Positions 47,157 to 57,601 of a stretch of 64,000 bases of DNA are shown here, piece by piece. Made by a program: the position numbers and the translations under genes. Within the stretch, counting starts at the first letter, position 1; each line of letters opens with the position of its first letter. Under the pieces are notes generated by a model that saw only the letters and a list, made by a program, of their open reading frames with translations, did no database searches and was not told the DNA's origin. The stretch is from Intrasporangiaceae bacterium (GTDB lineage Bacteria > Actinomycetota > Actinomycetes > Actinomycetales > Dermatophilaceae). Location of the stretch: positions 113,035 to 177,034 of the forward strand of contig JAJPIW010000021.1 of assembly GCA_021324575.1 (NCBI GenBank), written 5' to 3'.

Positions 47157-47231
47157 GTTCGCTCCTGCCTGGTGAACCGTCGCGGCGTCGATGCCGTCAA
47201 GCGGTCATGTTGGTGCCGACAGACACACCTC

Positions 47232-47258
47232 GTCAAGACCTTTGCTCGAAGGACTTCG
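47232..47258 (-). promoter_or_regulatory. Shared esterase promoter box, copy B
   Basis: Partner of the box at 44102-44128, with the same first 11 bases (GTCAAGACCTT) and last 6 (ACTTCG). It carries the palindrome CGAAGGACTTCG and, on the minus strand, TTGAC as a -35. It is 76 nt upstream of the carboxylesterase start, nearly the same distance as copy A to its gene. The 140-bp gap 47157-47296 otherwise looks empty. Confidence 0.6.
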
Positions 47259-47296
47259 TAGATGACGCGACTGAAATCAGGGCCCCAAACGTCGTA

Positions 47297-48478
47297 TCAG
47301 TGCGTAGGCAGGACGCTGGCGATCGGGACGCCCGGGCGGTAGGCCAGGTGCAAGTAGGACGGCGCGTCGAGGACCGCGAGGTCGGCCGGCCCGCCGACCC
47401 GGACCCGGCCGATGTCGGCCCGGCGCAACGACTTCGCCGACATGACGGTCGCGGCATACAGCGCCTCGGCCGGGGTCATCCCCATCTCCCGCACGGCGAG
47501 CGCGATGACGAACGGCATGGACGACGTGTTGCACGTCCCGGGGTTGCAGTCGGTGGCGAGAGCGACCTGGACACCCGCGGCGAGCAGCCGGCGGGCGTCG
47601 ACATAGGGCATCCGGGTGGAGTACTCCACGCCCGGCAGCAGCCCCGCGACCGTGTCGCTCCCGGCGAGCGCCGCGACGTCGTCGTCGGACAGGAACGTGC
47701 AGTGGTCGACGCTCGCGGCGCCGAGCTCGACGGCCAGCTGCACGCCGGGGCCGGGGCCGAGCTGGTTGCCGTGCACCCTCAGGTCGAGCCCGGCGGCGCG
47801 GCCGGCCTCGAGCACGACCCGCGACTCCTCGCCGTCGAAGGCGTGGGCCGAGTTGGGCTCGCAGAAGACGTCGACCCATCGCGCGTGCGGCGCGCAGGCC
47901 TGCAGCATCGGTCCGGTCACGAGGTCGACGTATGCCGCGCGATCCCCGGCATACGCCGGCGGCACGACGTGGGCCCCGAGGAAGGTGACCTCCGGGGTGA
48001 CCTCGGCGGCGATCCGCAGGATCCGCGCCTCGTCCTCGACGGTGAGGCCGTAGCCGCTCTTGATCTCGACCGTCGTCGTGCCCTGGGCCCGCATCTCCTC
48101 GACCCGGTGCCGGACGAGGGCCCGCAGCGCGTCGTCGGTAGCGGCGCGCGTCGCGTCGACGGTGTTCTTGATGCCACCCCCGTCGTATGCCGCGCCGGTC
48201 ATCCGGGCGACGAACTCGGCCGCCCGGTCGCCGGCGAAGACGAGGTGGGAGTGGCTGTCGACGAAGCCGGGGATCACGCTGCGCCCTCCGAGGTCGCGGC
48301 GGACGTCGGCGGCCGGCGCCTGGGCGGCCGGCCCGAGCCAGGCGACCCGGCCGTCGTCGACGACGACGGCCGCGTCGGTGAGGATGCCGAGGCGCTCGAC
48401 GTCACCGCCGGAGGGATCGCCGTCACTCGTGACGAGCTCGGAGATCCCGGTGAAGAGGGTGGTCGACAACGTGGTCAC
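47297..48478 (-). CDS. hutI: Imidazolonepropionase
   Basis: 393 residues of the amidohydrolase superfamily: [16 protein letters not shown] (metal His pair), [26 protein letters not shown], the later CDH/His ligand segment [11 protein letters not shown], and [17 protein letters not shown] (Asp and substrate loop). It opens 4-imidazolone-5-propanoate to N-formimidoylglutamate, the third step of histidine breakdown. Its GTG start overlaps the hutF stop by 4 nt. Confidence 0.94.
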   Translation of the reverse strand: MTTLSTTLFTGISELVTSDGDPSGGDVERLGILTDAAVVVDDGRVAWLGPAAQAPAADVRRDLGGRSVIPGFVDSHSHLVFAGDRAAEFVARMTGAAYDGGGIKNTVDATRAATDDALRALVRHRVEEMRAQGTTTVEIKSGYGLTVEDEARILRIAAEVTPEVTFLGAHVVPPAYAGDRAAYVDLVTGPMLQACAPHARWVDVFCEPNSAHAFDGEESRVVLEAGRAAGLDLRVHGNQLGPGPGVQLAVELGAASVDHCTFLSDDDVAALAGSDTVAGLLPGVEYSTRMPYVDARRLLAAGVQVALATDCNPGTCNTSSMPFVIALAVREMGMTPAEALYAATVMSAKSLRRADIGRVRVGGPADLAVLDAPSYLHLAYRPGVPIASVLPTH

Positions 48479-49797
48479 GCTCCTCGGAGCAGGTCGAGGG
48501 CCTCGACGAGCAGCGGCTCGATCGGGTCGAAGCGGTGCTGCCGGTCGGTCAGCACTCGCCGGCCGCCGATGACGACGTCGGTCACGTCCGGTGCGCCCGC
48601 GGCATACAGGACCTGACCCGGGCGGCTGCCGGCGGTCCGCAGGCTGTCCAGCCGGACGGTGACGAAGTCGGCGAGGGCGCCGGGGGCGAGGGCGCCGCCG
48701 TCGTACCAGCCGAGCGAGGCGTAGCCCGCGGCGCTGGCCGCGGTCACGAGCTCGCCCGTCGTGAACCGGACCCGCTCGTTAGTCGTGAGCCGCTCGTGCA
48801 TCTCCAGCCCGCGGATCTCCTCGAACGGGTCGATGACGGCGTTCTGGTCCGAGCCGAGCGAGAGGTGCACCCGGGCGTCGTGCAGTTGCCGGGCCGGGCC
48901 GATCCCGTCGGCCAGGTCGCGTTCGGTGGTGGGGCAGAAGCAGACCGTGGAGCCGGCACGCGCGAGGATCCCGATGTCGGCGTCGCCGACGTTGGTGCCG
49001 TGAACGGCGGTGAAGCGGTCCGTGACGAGCCCCGTCTCGCTGAGCAGCCCAGTCGGTGTCAGTCCGTAGAACGCCTGTGCCGCAACGTCTTCGGCCATCT
49101 GTTCGCTGACGTGGGCATGGACCACCCGCTGGCCGACAGCCTCTCCGAACTCCTTGAGGGCCGCCTGGGGCAGGGCCCGAACCGAGTGGGCGGCGGCGCC
49201 GATGCGGACCGTGTCGGTGTCGTGGAGCAGGTCCACGCGGGACTGCCAGGACTCGACGTCGCCGTCGCTGAAGCGGACCTGCACCTCGTCCAGGTCGCTG
49301 TGACCGTGACCGGTCAGCCCGCCGGCGAGGTAGCAGGTGTCCAGCAGCGTGAGCCGGATCCCGATGTCATGGGCAGCCTGGATGAGCGCCTCGCCCATCG
49401 CGTTCGGGTCGTCGTAGGGGACGCCGCCCGGGGCGTGGTGGAGGTAGTGGAACTCACCGACGACGGTGTAGCCGGCGAGCAGCATCTCGGCGAACACCGC
49501 CCGGGCGAGTGCGAGGTAGGTGTCGGGGTTGAGCCGGCGCGCCACGGCATACATGACCTCTCGCCAGGTCCAGAAGTTGCCGCCGTCGGCATGGGTCCGC
49601 CCGCGCAGGGCCCGGTGGAAGGCGTGACTGTGACCGTTGGCCAGGCCGGGCAGGACGATCCCGTCCAGCCGGATGTCGTCGTCGTGGGCCCGCTGCCTGG
49701 GGGTGACCCGGACGAACCGGCCGTCCTCGACGGCGAGCCGGACACCGGCGGCAGGACCGCTGGGGAGGTAGGCGTGCGGCGCCCAGTAGGTGGTCAT
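48475..49797 (-). CDS. hutF: Formimidoylglutamate deiminase
   Basis: 440 residues from the ATG at 49797 (GAGGAG 7 nt upstream). Amidohydrolase motifs: [40 protein letters not shown], and [15 protein letters not shown]. HutF deaminates N-formimidoyl-L-glutamate to N-formyl-L-glutamate and ammonia, which commits the cell to the five-step histidine pathway. A further enzyme must then remove the formyl group; the M20 protein at 53748 is a candidate. It heads the hutF-hutI operon. Confidence 0.93.
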   Translation of the reverse strand: MTTYWAPHAYLPSGPAAGVRLAVEDGRFVRVTPRQRAHDDDIRLDGIVLPGLANGHSHAFHRALRGRTHADGGNFWTWREVMYAVARRLNPDTYLALARAVFAEMLLAGYTVVGEFHYLHHAPGGVPYDDPNAMGEALIQAAHDIGIRLTLLDTCYLAGGLTGHGHSDLDEVQVRFSDGDVESWQSRVDLLHDTDTVRIGAAAHSVRALPQAALKEFGEAVGQRVVHAHVSEQMAEDVAAQAFYGLTPTGLLSETGLVTDRFTAVHGTNVGDADIGILARAGSTVCFCPTTERDLADGIGPARQLHDARVHLSLGSDQNAVIDPFEEIRGLEMHERLTTNERVRFTTGELVTAASAAGYASLGWYDGGALAPGALADFVTVRLDSLRTAGSRPGQVLYAAGAPDVTDVVIGGRRVLTDRQHRFDPIEPLLVEALDLLRGA

Positions 49798-50123
49798 CTC
49801 GCGCACTCCTCGCCGACGGATGGGGGATGGCTCGGACGGGCGCCACGGCCCCCGTCGGCCCCAGACATGGTGACCCACGCCATTCTGCCGCGCGACGTGG
49901 CCCAGGAGTCTCCGACTGGTGGCAGGAGTGTCCCGTGGGCCAGACACCGAGCCAGACACCAGGCCGGACGTCTGGCCGGACGTCTGGCCGGACACCTGGT
50001 CAGACCGGAGACGTTACCGACCGGAAACACGCCGCATACGCGGCGACAACAACCGGATCCTAGGTTGACGGCGCGGCGCCGCCCCCAACGGCGCCATCTT
50101 CTTCACCCATCGGAGGGCACGAC
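49798..50123. promoter_or_regulatory. Divergent control region of hutFI and the ABC operon, with 12-bp tandem repeats
   Basis: 326 bp without a gene. It holds six consecutive 12-bp units (49937-50008), each with a CCAGACACC or CCGGACGTC type core, ending in TGGTCAGACCGG. A tandem array of similar half-sites in a divergent promoter suggests several binding sites for one regulator, for both hutF and the transporter operon. A CGCATACGCGG near-octamer lies at about 50033. The units are also in frame with hutF on the minus strand, but the strong ribosome site at 49797 argues against translation. Confidence 0.5.
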
Positions 50124-51245
50124 ATGACAACTGGTGATCACCGGACCGGGCGCCGCGCGGGTCGCGCGTCGGCCGGGGCACGGGCCGGCGTCGTCGCCGC
50201 GACGGCAGCGCTGGCCGCGCTCAGCCTCGCGGCCTGTGGCAGCGACAGCGGGAGCGGCACGTCCAGCACGAGCACCGGCGGCACGACGAGCGCAGGCCCA
50301 GCCGACTACGGCACCGTCAAGGTCCAGCTCTCGTGGATCAAGAACGAGGAGTTCGCCGGCGAGTTCTTCGCCGACTCCAAGGGCTACTTCAAGACTGCCG
50401 GCTTCAGCGGCGTGACCCTCACCCCCGGTCCCTCGACCGGTGCCGCCGAGCTGCTCTCCGGCAAGACCGACATCGCCCTGTCAGACGCCGTCTCCATCGG
50501 CTCGGTCGTCGGCAAGGAGGACGCGCCGCTGAAGGTCATCGGGGCGACCTACCAGAAGAACCCGTTCACCATCCTGTCGCTCACGGACAAGGGCAACATC
50601 GCCACCCCCAAGGACATGGTCGGCAAGAAGATCGGTGTCCAGGACTCCAACACAGCCCTGTTCAAGGCGTTGCTCGCGGCCAACGGCCTCACCGACAAGC
50701 AGGTGACGATCGTCCCGGTGCAGTACGACCCGTCGGTCCTCGTCAACGGCCAGGTCGACGGCTTCGTCGCCTACCTCACCAACGAGGCGATCACCGTCGC
50801 CTCCCAGGGCCACAAGGTCACCAACCTGCCCTTCGCCGACAACGGGCTGCCCTTCGTCGCCGAGACGGTCACGACCACCGAGGACACGATCAAGTCCAAG
50901 CGGGCCATGCTGGAGGCCTTCCTCACGGCCGAGATCAAGGGCTGGACGGACAACATCAAGGACCCGGCCGCAGGCACCGACCTCGCGGTGAAGACCTACG
51001 GCAAGGACCTCAAGCTCAACCCGGCGAACTCCCTGGCCGGCAACAAGAAGCAGGTCACCGACCTCGTCGTCTCCGACGAGACCAAGACCAACGGCCTGTT
51101 CACCATCAGCAGTGCGCTCCAGGCCGAGACCATCAAGTCGCTGGCCGGCGCGGGCATCACGGTCACAGCCGACAAGCTGTTCGACATGTCGCTGCTCGAC
51201 GACGTCTACAAGGCCAACCCGGGCCTGAAGAGCTACGGCGGCTGA
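50124..51245 (+). CDS. ABC transporter substrate-binding lipoprotein, NMT1/SsuA-like
   Basis: 373 residues. Lipobox SLAACG (Cys about 38), Ser/Thr linker, then an NMT1/THI5-like fold: [71 protein letters not shown]. Such proteins bind small organic ligands (pyrimidines, sulfonates, nitrate-type, riboflavin precursors). Its place between hutF and the M20 amidohydrolase suggests a nitrogenous ligand from histidine or a related pathway, which is inference. First of four transporter genes. Confidence 0.85.
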   Translation: MTTGDHRTGRRAGRASAGARAGVVAATAALAALSLAACGSDSGSGTSSTSTGGTTSAGPADYGTVKVQLSWIKNEEFAGEFFADSKGYFKTAGFSGVTLTPGPSTGAAELLSGKTDIALSDAVSIGSVVGKEDAPLKVIGATYQKNPFTILSLTDKGNIATPKDMVGKKIGVQDSNTALFKALLAANGLTDKQVTIVPVQYDPSVLVNGQVDGFVAYLTNEAITVASQGHKVTNLPFADNGLPFVAETVTTTEDTIKSKRAMLEAFLTAEIKGWTDNIKDPAAGTDLAVKTYGKDLKLNPANSLAGNKKQVTDLVVSDETKTNGLFTISSALQAETIKSLAGAGITVTADKLFDMSLLDDVYKANPGLKSYGG

Positions 51246-51259
51246 GGCACGCTCGCACC

Positions 51260-52081
51260 ATGACGCACACCGCCGTCGACGTCGGTGCCGAGGGAGCCTC
51301 CCTCGGCACCGGCGTCAACGTCTCCGGGCTCAGCAAGACCTTCTCGCTCGGCCGCTCGTCCGTCGTCGCACTCGACGACACGAGCCTGCGGACCGACCGC
51401 GGCAGCTTCCTGGCCCTGCTCGGGCCCTCCGGCTGCGGCAAGTCGACGATCCTGCGCATCCTCGCCGGCCTGGAGACCCCGACCTCGGGCACCGCACTCG
51501 TCGACGGCCAGACCCCGCACGAGCTGCGCCGGCACCACGAGCTCGGCATCGCCTTCCAGGACCACGCCCTCCTGCCCTGGCGCAGCGTCGCCGCAAACAT
51601 CCGGCTGCCCTTCGAGGTCGCTCGCATCCCGGCCGACACGGCATACGTCGAGGAGCTGATCGACCTCGTGGGTCTGCGCGGCTTCGAGAAGGCCAAGCCT
51701 GCGCAGCTGAGCGGCGGTATGCGCCAACGGGTCTCGATCGCCCGAGCGCTCGTCCTCAAGCCGTCGGTGCTGCTCCTCGACGAGCCGTTCGGCGCCCTGG
51801 ACGACATGACCCGGCAGCGGCTCAACCTGGAGCTGCTGCGGATCTGGACCGAGAAGCCGGCCACGACCCTGCTCGTCACGCACGGCATCACCGAGGCGAT
51901 CTTCCTCTCCGACCAGGTCGCGGTGATGAGCCCTCGGCCGGGGCGCATCAAGGAGGTCATCGACGTCGCCCTGCCCCGTCCGCGGACCCCGGAGATGCAG
52001 CGGACCCCCGAGTTCCACGCCTACGTCGACCATGCCTCCGAGCTGCTCTTCGGTGCCGGTGGCGCAGCGACGGAGGACTGA
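51260..52081 (+). CDS. ABC transporter ATP-binding protein (SsuB/TauB type)
   Basis: 273 residues from the ATG at 51260. Walker [12 protein letters not shown] (about 56-66), Q-loop [10 protein letters not shown], signature [15 protein letters not shown], Walker [13 protein letters not shown], and H-switch [10 protein letters not shown]. It powers the importer with the two downstream permeases. The downstream permease starts 5 nt after the stop. Confidence 0.9.
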   Translation: MTHTAVDVGAEGASLGTGVNVSGLSKTFSLGRSSVVALDDTSLRTDRGSFLALLGPSGCGKSTILRILAGLETPTSGTALVDGQTPHELRRHHELGIAFQDHALLPWRSVAANIRLPFEVARIPADTAYVEELIDLVGLRGFEKAKPAQLSGGMRQRVSIARALVLKPSVLLLDEPFGALDDMTRQRLNLELLRIWTEKPATTLLVTHGITEAIFLSDQVAVMSPRPGRIKEVIDVALPRPRTPEMQRTPEFHAYVDHASELLFGAGGAATED

Positions 52082-52086
52082 CCCGT

Positions 52087-52899
52087 ATGCCGCGCGCCCT
52101 GCGCCGCCTGCCCGCGCCGGCCCTCGGGGTGCTGGGTGTCGTCGGCGTGGTCATCCTCTGGTGGCTGCTTGCCGTGACCGTGTTCTCTCCGACCACCGGC
52201 ACGTACACGCCGGTCCCGACGCCCGCCGCCGTCGTGCGTGCCGCCGCCGACGCGGGCGCGCACTTCTACTGGACCAACCTCTGGGTGACCCTCAAGGAGG
52301 CTGGCACCGGCTACCTCTGGGGCAACGGGCTGGCCCTGCTGTTGTCGGCACTGGTGCTCGTCGTCCCCCGCCTCGAGCCGGTGCTCATGCAGGTCGCGGT
52401 CGTGACCTACTGCGTGCCCGTCGTGGCGGTCGGCTCGCTGGCCATCATCATCTTCGGGGGCGCGGACACGGCGGGGCAGAGCTCGCCGACGGCAGTGTTC
52501 CTCGCCGCGCTGTCGGTGGTCTTCACGACGGTCGTGGGGACCATCCTCGGCCTCAAGGCCGCCGACCGGTCAGCGCTGGATCTCGTTGCGGTCTATGGCG
52601 GTTCGCGGCTGACCCAGCTGGTGAAGGTGCGCCTGGTCGCCGCGCTGCCCGGCATCCTCAACGCCCTGCAGATCGCCGTCCCCGCCGCCTTCCTCGGTGC
52701 CATCCTCGGGGAGTACTTCGGCAAGATCGAGGTCGGCATCGGGCCCTCGCTCGTGGCCGCCCAGGTGCAGCTGAAGTCCCCCCAGGTGTGGGCCCTGTTC
52801 ATCGTCTGCGCGGTCGTCGCCGTCATCGGGTATGCCGTGCTGGGTGTCGTCGCGCGGCTGGTCGCCCCCTGGGCGGCCGGCAGCCGGAGGGCCTCGTGA
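52087..52899 (+). CDS. ABC transporter permease 1 (SsuC/TauC type)
   Basis: 270 residues, six TM helices, with the membrane-permease coupling segment DLVAVYGGSRLTQLVKVRLVAALPGI (quoted in part: VYGGSRLTQLVKV). The start codon ATG is within a GTATGCCG octamer. It overlaps permease 2 by 4 nt; the two are distinct proteins and should form a heterodimer. Confidence 0.87.
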   Translation: MPRALRRLPAPALGVLGVVGVVILWWLLAVTVFSPTTGTYTPVPTPAAVVRAAADAGAHFYWTNLWVTLKEAGTGYLWGNGLALLLSALVLVVPRLEPVLMQVAVVTYCVPVVAVGSLAIIIFGGADTAGQSSPTAVFLAALSVVFTTVVGTILGLKAADRSALDLVAVYGGSRLTQLVKVRLVAALPGILNALQIAVPAAFLGAILGEYFGKIEVGIGPSLVAAQVQLKSPQVWALFIVCAVVAVIGYAVLGVVARLVAPWAAGSRRAS

Positions 52900-53759
52900 C
52901 CACGGCCGACGTCGCACTGCGGCGACGGCAGGTCCGGGCCGAGACGACGATGGCGGTCCTGCGCGCGCTCGGCCGCACCGTGGTCACGGCCGTCGTCACC
53001 GTGTGCATCATCCTGGCCGCGTGGATCTACGCCGCCAAGTACGCGGGCGTCTCGCCCTACGTCGCCAAGACTCCGGCCAAGGTGTGGGCCTACCTGTTCC
53101 AGGTCGACGACGCCTCCGACAACCGCTCGGCCCTGCTGTCGCTGCTCTGGACGACCCTCGGCCACGCGCTCATCGGGTTCGTCGCCGGGCTGCTCGCCGC
53201 GACGGCCGGCGCCGTGCTGTTCCGCCTGTCGCGGGCGGTCGAGCACGCGATGATGCCCTTCGCTCTGCTTCTGCGGTCGGTACCGCTCATCGCCATGACG
53301 CCGCTGATCATCCTGGTCTTCGGGCTCGGCAGTGTCTGGTCGGTCGCCGTGATCGGCGGGATCGTCGTGCTCTTCCCCGCCCTCGTCACCATCGCGTTCG
53401 GCCTGCAGAACGCCTCGCCCGCGATGCTCGACGTGGTGACCGTGAGCGGTGGCGGGACCTGGGCCGCCATCCGCAAGGTGGCCTTCCCCGGGTCGCTGCC
53501 GTCGCTGTTCGCCGCAGTCCGGATCTCGGTCCCGGGAGCGATCACGGGGGCGTTGCTCGCCGAGTGGCTGTCCACCGGCGACGGGATAGGCGGTGAGATC
53601 AACCAGATGATCCCGCAGGCCCAGTTCACCGCGCTCTGGGCGTCGGTCGCGGTCGTGACCCTCGTATCGGTCGCTCTCTACCTACTGGTCCAGCTCGTCG
53701 AAGGCGTCACCCTGGCCCGGATGGGCATGGCCGACCGGTCCTCGGGGTCAGCCGGCTGA
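52896..53759 (+). CDS. ABC transporter permease 2 (SsuC/TauC type)
   Basis: 287 residues from the GTG at 52896, overlapping the preceding stop (GTGA). Six TM helices; coupling segment DVVTVSGGGTWAAIRKVAFPGSLP (quoted in part: SGGGTWAAIRKV). It completes the importer made by the four genes 50124-53759. Its end overlaps the converging amidohydrolase gene by 12 nt. Confidence 0.87.
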   Translation: MTTADVALRRRQVRAETTMAVLRALGRTVVTAVVTVCIILAAWIYAAKYAGVSPYVAKTPAKVWAYLFQVDDASDNRSALLSLLWTTLGHALIGFVAGLLAATAGAVLFRLSRAVEHAMMPFALLLRSVPLIAMTPLIILVFGLGSVWSVAVIGGIVVLFPALVTIAFGLQNASPAMLDVVTVSGGGTWAAIRKVAFPGSLPSLFAAVRISVPGAITGALLAEWLSTGDGIGGEINQMIPQAQFTALWASVAVVTLVSVALYLLVQLVEGVTLARMGMADRSSGSAG

Positions 53760-54965
53760 GGGTCCGGCGAGGTCCTCGAGAACCGTCGCCAGCGCGGCGA
53801 CGCCGGCGTGGCAGTCGTCAGCTTCAGCCCACTCCGCCGGCGAGTGCGAGACGCCGGTGGGGTTGCGGACGAACAGCATGGCTGTCCGGACGCCGTGGTT
53901 GGCGAGGATGCCGGCGTCGTGACCGGCGCCGGTGCCGATGACCGGTATGCCGCCGAGCCGGGTCGCGATCCGACGCGCCAGTCCGGGGTCGAAGGCGGTC
54001 GTCGGCGTCCAGGACTCCTCGGTGACGACCGCGTCGAACTCGGCGGCCACCTCGCTCACCTCGGCGACGACCCGGCGGACGGCCTCGGCGTCGGCCCCGC
54101 GGGCGTCGAGCCAGCCGGTGACCTCGCTCGGGATCGCGTTGACGCCGCCCGGGGTGACCCGCACCTTGCCGATGGTGGCCACGCAGCCGTGCTGCTGGGC
54201 GGCGCGCCGCGCGGCGATGACGGTCGCGGCGTGGCCGAGCATCGCGTCACGGCGGTCCGGCAGCCGGGTCGTGCCGGCGTGGTTGGCCTCGCCGGGGGTG
54301 TCGATCCGCCACCGGCCGTGCGGCCAGATGTCCGAGCCCACCGCGACCGGAGTGTCGTCGTCGAGGTCGGCGAGGAGCCGGCCCTGCTCCACGTGCAGCT
54401 CGACGAAGGTCCCGATCCGGGCGAGCGTCTCGGGGTCCTCGCCCATGGTGTCGGGGTCGCGTCCCGCCGCCCGCCAGGCATCGGCCATCGTGGTGCCCTC
54501 GGCGTCGGTGAGCGACCGGGCGCGGTCGGCGGACATGGCGCCGGTGATGACACGGGACCCGGCGCAGGCGACGCCGAAGCGGGCCCCCTCCTCGTCGACG
54601 AAGTTGACGACGCCGAGCGGCCGCGCGGGCCGAAACCCCTTGTCACGCAAAGCATCGAGCGCCGCCAGTGCACTGACCACCCCGAGCGGCCCGTCGAAGG
54701 CGCCGCCGTCGGGGACCGAGTCGAGGTGGCTGCCGGTGACCACCGGCAGCTCTCCTGCCGCGACGGCCGCGTCCGGGTCTCCCCACCAGGCCCACTGGTT
54801 GCCCATCCGGTCCGTGGCGAGGTCGAGCCCGCGACGGCCGCACTCGGCGGCGAACCACTCGCGCAGGTCATGGTCCTCCCGGGTCCACGCATAGCGCCGG
54901 TAGCCGCCGGTGTCCGCCGACCGGCCGACCGGGGCCAGATCGGACCACATCGAGGAGAACGTCAC
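53748..54965 (-). CDS. M20 amidohydrolase (allantoate/carbamoyl-amidase type), candidate formylglutamate hydrolase
   Basis: 405 residues from the GTG at 54965 (a TTG at 54974 is also possible). Metal-binding runs of the carbamoylase/allantoate amidohydrolase family: VTGSHLDSVPDGGAFDGPLGV, NFVDEEGARFG, FVELHVEQGRLL, SGAGHDAG-like GTGAGHDAGILA and GVSHSPAEW. It hydrolyses N-carbamoyl, N-formyl-type or ureido amides of amino acids. Within a hutF-containing gene set without an obvious hutG, it is the best local candidate to release glutamate from N-formylglutamate. That role is inferred from context. Confidence 0.8.
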   Translation of the reverse strand: MTFSSMWSDLAPVGRSADTGGYRRYAWTREDHDLREWFAAECGRRGLDLATDRMGNQWAWWGDPDAAVAAGELPVVTGSHLDSVPDGGAFDGPLGVVSALAALDALRDKGFRPARPLGVVNFVDEEGARFGVACAGSRVITGAMSADRARSLTDAEGTTMADAWRAAGRDPDTMGEDPETLARIGTFVELHVEQGRLLADLDDDTPVAVGSDIWPHGRWRIDTPGEANHAGTTRLPDRRDAMLGHAATVIAARRAAQQHGCVATIGKVRVTPGGVNAIPSEVTGWLDARGADAEAVRRVVAEVSEVAAEFDAVVTEESWTPTTAFDPGLARRIATRLGGIPVIGTGAGHDAGILANHGVRTAMLFVRNPTGVSHSPAEWAEADDCHAGVAALATVLEDLAGPSAG

Positions 54966-54988
54966 GACGGCCAACCTAGGCTGTCGGC

Positions 54989-55510
54989 ATGAGTGAGCTT
55001 CCGGACGGGTCGGTCGGGTCGGTCGGGTCCGACGGGGCGTCGCGGGCCGCTGAGGCGCTGGCCGCGAGCGGCATACGGCACACCCTGACGACCCACGGCC
55101 CGGTGCGGTCCCTCGAGGAGGCGGCTGCCGCCCGTGGCGTCGAGCCGCGCGACATCATCAAGACGCTCGTCGTCCGCAGAGCCGACGACGACTACCTCTT
55201 CGTGCTCGTGCCCGGCGACCGGGAGATCTCCTGGCCCAAGCTGCGGGCCCACCTCGGCGTCAACCGCCTGTCGATGCCGGACAAGGACACCGCCCGCGAC
55301 GTCACCGGCTACGAGCGCGGGACGATCACGCCCTTCGGGTCGACGACCGCGTGGCCGGTGGTTGCCGACGCGACCGTCGTGGGACGCACCATCTCGATCG
55401 GTGCCGGTGCCCACGGAGTCGCGGCCACGGCATACGGGGACGACGTGGTCCGCGCCCTCGGAGCCGAGGTCGAGGACGTCACCGAACCCGTTGCGGGACA
55501 ACACGACTGA
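54989..55510 (+). CDS. YbaK/EbsC-type aminoacyl-tRNA deacylase
   Basis: 173 residues. The trans-editing fold is seen in EEAAAARGVEPRDIIKTLVVR (Lys in IKT), YLFVLVPGDREISW, LGVNRLSMPDKD and TGYERGTITPFG. These free-standing proteins hydrolyse mischarged tRNA (Cys- or Ala-tRNAPro and similar). The N-terminus contains a short GGGTCGGTC repeat encoding GSVGSVGS. It lies between two histidine-pathway genes but is divergent from the amidohydrolase and converges on hutU. Confidence 0.85.
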   Translation: MSELPDGSVGSVGSDGASRAAEALAASGIRHTLTTHGPVRSLEEAAAARGVEPRDIIKTLVVRRADDDYLFVLVPGDREISWPKLRAHLGVNRLSMPDKDTARDVTGYERGTITPFGSTTAWPVVADATVVGRTISIGAGAHGVAATAYGDDVVRALGAEVEDVTEPVAGQHD

Positions 55511-55513
55511 GGC

Positions 55514-57169
55514 TCAGCTCTCGCGCATCGGCACACGCACGCCGCGCTCGTCGGCAGCTTCCTCGGCCAGCTCGTAGCCCGCGTCGACGTGCCGGATGAC
55601 GCCCATGCCGGGGTCGTTGGTCAGCACCCGCGCGAGCTTCTCGGCTGCCAGCGCGGTGCCGTCGGCGAGAGACACCTGGCCGGCGTGGATCGAGCGGCCG
55701 ATGCCGACGCCGCCGCCGTGGTGCAGCGAGACCCACGACGCTCCGGACGCGGTGTTGACCATGGCGTTGAGCAGCGGCCAGTCGGCGATCGCGTCGGAGC
55801 CGTCCAGCATCGCCTCGGTCTCGCGGTACGGGGAGGCGACCGAGCCGCTGTCCAGGTGGTCGCGGCCGATGACGATCGGCGCCGACACCTTGCCGGACGC
55901 GACGAGGTCGTTGAAGGCCAGGCCCGCACGGTCGCGCTCGCCGTAGCCGAGCCAGCAGATCCGGGCCGGCAGGCCCTGGAAGGCGATCTTCTCCTTGGCG
56001 CCACGCATCCACTTCTGAAGGCGGTCGTTGTCGGGGAAGAGGTCCATCACGGCCTTGTCGGTCTCGTAGATGTCCTTCGGGTCGCCGGAGAGCGCCACCC
56101 AGCGGAACGGGCCCTTGCCCTCGCAGAAGAGCGGCCGGATGTATGCCGGGACGAAGCCGGGGAACGCGAACGCCCGGTCATAGCCGCCGAGCCGGGCCTC
56201 GTCGCGGATCGAGTTGCCGTAGTCGAAGACCTCGGCGCCGCCGTCCTGGAACTCGACCATCGCCTCCACGTGCCGCGCCATCGACTCGCGTGCCCGGTCG
56301 GTGAACTCCTCGGGCTTCTTCTCGGCGTAGTCGGCCCACTCCTCGACCGAGATGCCGATCGGCAGGTAGGACAACGGGTCGTGGGCGCTCGTCTGGTCGG
56401 TGACGATGTCGATCGGGACCCCGCGGCGGAGCAGCTCGGGGAAGATCTCGGCGGCGTTGCCGACGACACCGACGGACCAGCCGCGGCGCTCGTTCTTGGC
56501 CTTGACGGCCTTCTCGACGGCCCCGTCGAGGCTGTCGGCGACCTCGTCGAGGTAGCGGTGCTCGACCCGCCGGTCCAGCCGGGCGCGGTCGACGTCCACG
56601 ATGAGGCAGGCGCCGTCGTTGAGGGTGACGGCCAGCGGCTGCGCGCCACCCATGCCGCCGCAGCCGCCGGTGAGGGTGAGCGTCCCGGCGAGGGTTCCGT
56701 TGAACCGCTTCTCGGCGACGGCGGCGAACGTCTCGTAGGTGCCCTGGACGATGCCCTGGGTGCCGATGTAGATCCACGACCCGGCCGTCATCTGCCCGTA
56801 CATCGTCAGCCCGAGGTGCTCCAGCCGGCGGAACTCGGGCCAGTTCGCCCAGTCCGGAACGAGATTGGAGTTCGCGATGAGGACGCGGGGAGCCCACTCG
56901 TGGGTCTGGAAGACGCCTACCGGCCGGCCGCTCTGGACGAGCATCGTCTCGTCCGGGCGCAGGGTGGTGAGGGTGCGGACCATCGCGTCGAAGCTGCGCC
57001 AGTCGCGCGCCGCGCGCCCGGTGCCGCCGTAGACGACGAGGTCGTCGGGCCGCTCGGCCACCTCGGGGTCGAGGTTGTTCTGGAGCATCCGCAGCGGTGC
57101 CTCCGTCGCCCACGAGCGGGCGGTGAGGGTGGTGCCGCGGGCTGCGCGGACGGGGCGGGCGCCTTCCAT
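55514..57169 (-). CDS. hutU: Urocanate hydratase
   Basis: 551 residues from the ATG at 57169, the normal length. Signatures: [20 protein letters not shown] (quoted), [16 protein letters not shown] (NAD-binding Gly-rich loop), [14 protein letters not shown] and [16 protein letters not shown], with the catalytic Cys in [13 protein letters not shown]. It converts urocanate to imidazolone propionate using NAD+ as an electrophile, the second step of histidine degradation. It ends 3 nt from the YbaK gene. A 432-bp leader precedes it. Confidence 0.95.
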   Translation of the reverse strand: MEGARPVRAARGTTLTARSWATEAPLRMLQNNLDPEVAERPDDLVVYGGTGRAARDWRSFDAMVRTLTTLRPDETMLVQSGRPVGVFQTHEWAPRVLIANSNLVPDWANWPEFRRLEHLGLTMYGQMTAGSWIYIGTQGIVQGTYETFAAVAEKRFNGTLAGTLTLTGGCGGMGGAQPLAVTLNDGACLIVDVDRARLDRRVEHRYLDEVADSLDGAVEKAVKAKNERRGWSVGVVGNAAEIFPELLRRGVPIDIVTDQTSAHDPLSYLPIGISVEEWADYAEKKPEEFTDRARESMARHVEAMVEFQDGGAEVFDYGNSIRDEARLGGYDRAFAFPGFVPAYIRPLFCEGKGPFRWVALSGDPKDIYETDKAVMDLFPDNDRLQKWMRGAKEKIAFQGLPARICWLGYGERDRAGLAFNDLVASGKVSAPIVIGRDHLDSGSVASPYRETEAMLDGSDAIADWPLLNAMVNTASGASWVSLHHGGGVGIGRSIHAGQVSLADGTALAAEKLARVLTNDPGMGVIRHVDAGYELAEEAADERGVRVPMRES

Positions 57170-57601
57170 GGTTTCTCTCCTGGGTGTCGAGGTCGTATGC
57201 CGTGCTGTCTCGTCTCCCATTGGACCGCGTCCCGTGCCTGTGACGTCACCCGCCGGTGGCCGATCTCGTCTCGGATCCCAGACTGACCGCCGAGCAGTTT
57301 GAGGGGCGCGGTGGAGATCACCCCAAGAACCACCCCTGTGGAGGGTCGGGGAGATGTGACCACCCACCTCGACGTCCTTGCGCGAACCCGGTTCTGAGCC
57401 GGTCGATTCTTGCGGCGAACCCAGCAGTCGCCCGCAGAAAGGCCCGCGACCCCGCACGTTCACCATCGGGGTCTTGGCAGCGTCACTCCGGGTGTTCTTC
57501 AAGGTCCGCCTTGTATGGTCACCGCTCGTCAACGATGACCACCGGGCCTTCCCGCCCTCGCGTGGAGGCTCGGCGTCAGTGAAGATTGAGGAAGTGGCAC
57601 C
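57170..57601. other. Intergenic region between hutU and the membrane transporter
   Basis: 432 bp without a recognisable gene. It must hold the divergent promoters of hutU and of the transporter at 57602. Seen: one GTATGCCG octamer (57195), a perfect 11-bp palindrome GAACCCGGTTC (about 57384), and a GAGGAAG ribosome site just before the transporter GTG. The unusual length leaves room for regulator sites or a small RNA, but I see no clear one. Confidence 0.5.

Noticed and set aside
49937..50008. N-terminal extension of HutF encoded by the 12-bp repeats
   Set aside because: The ATG at 49797 has a GAGGAG site at good distance and gives the family's normal N-terminus; the extension is low-complexity.
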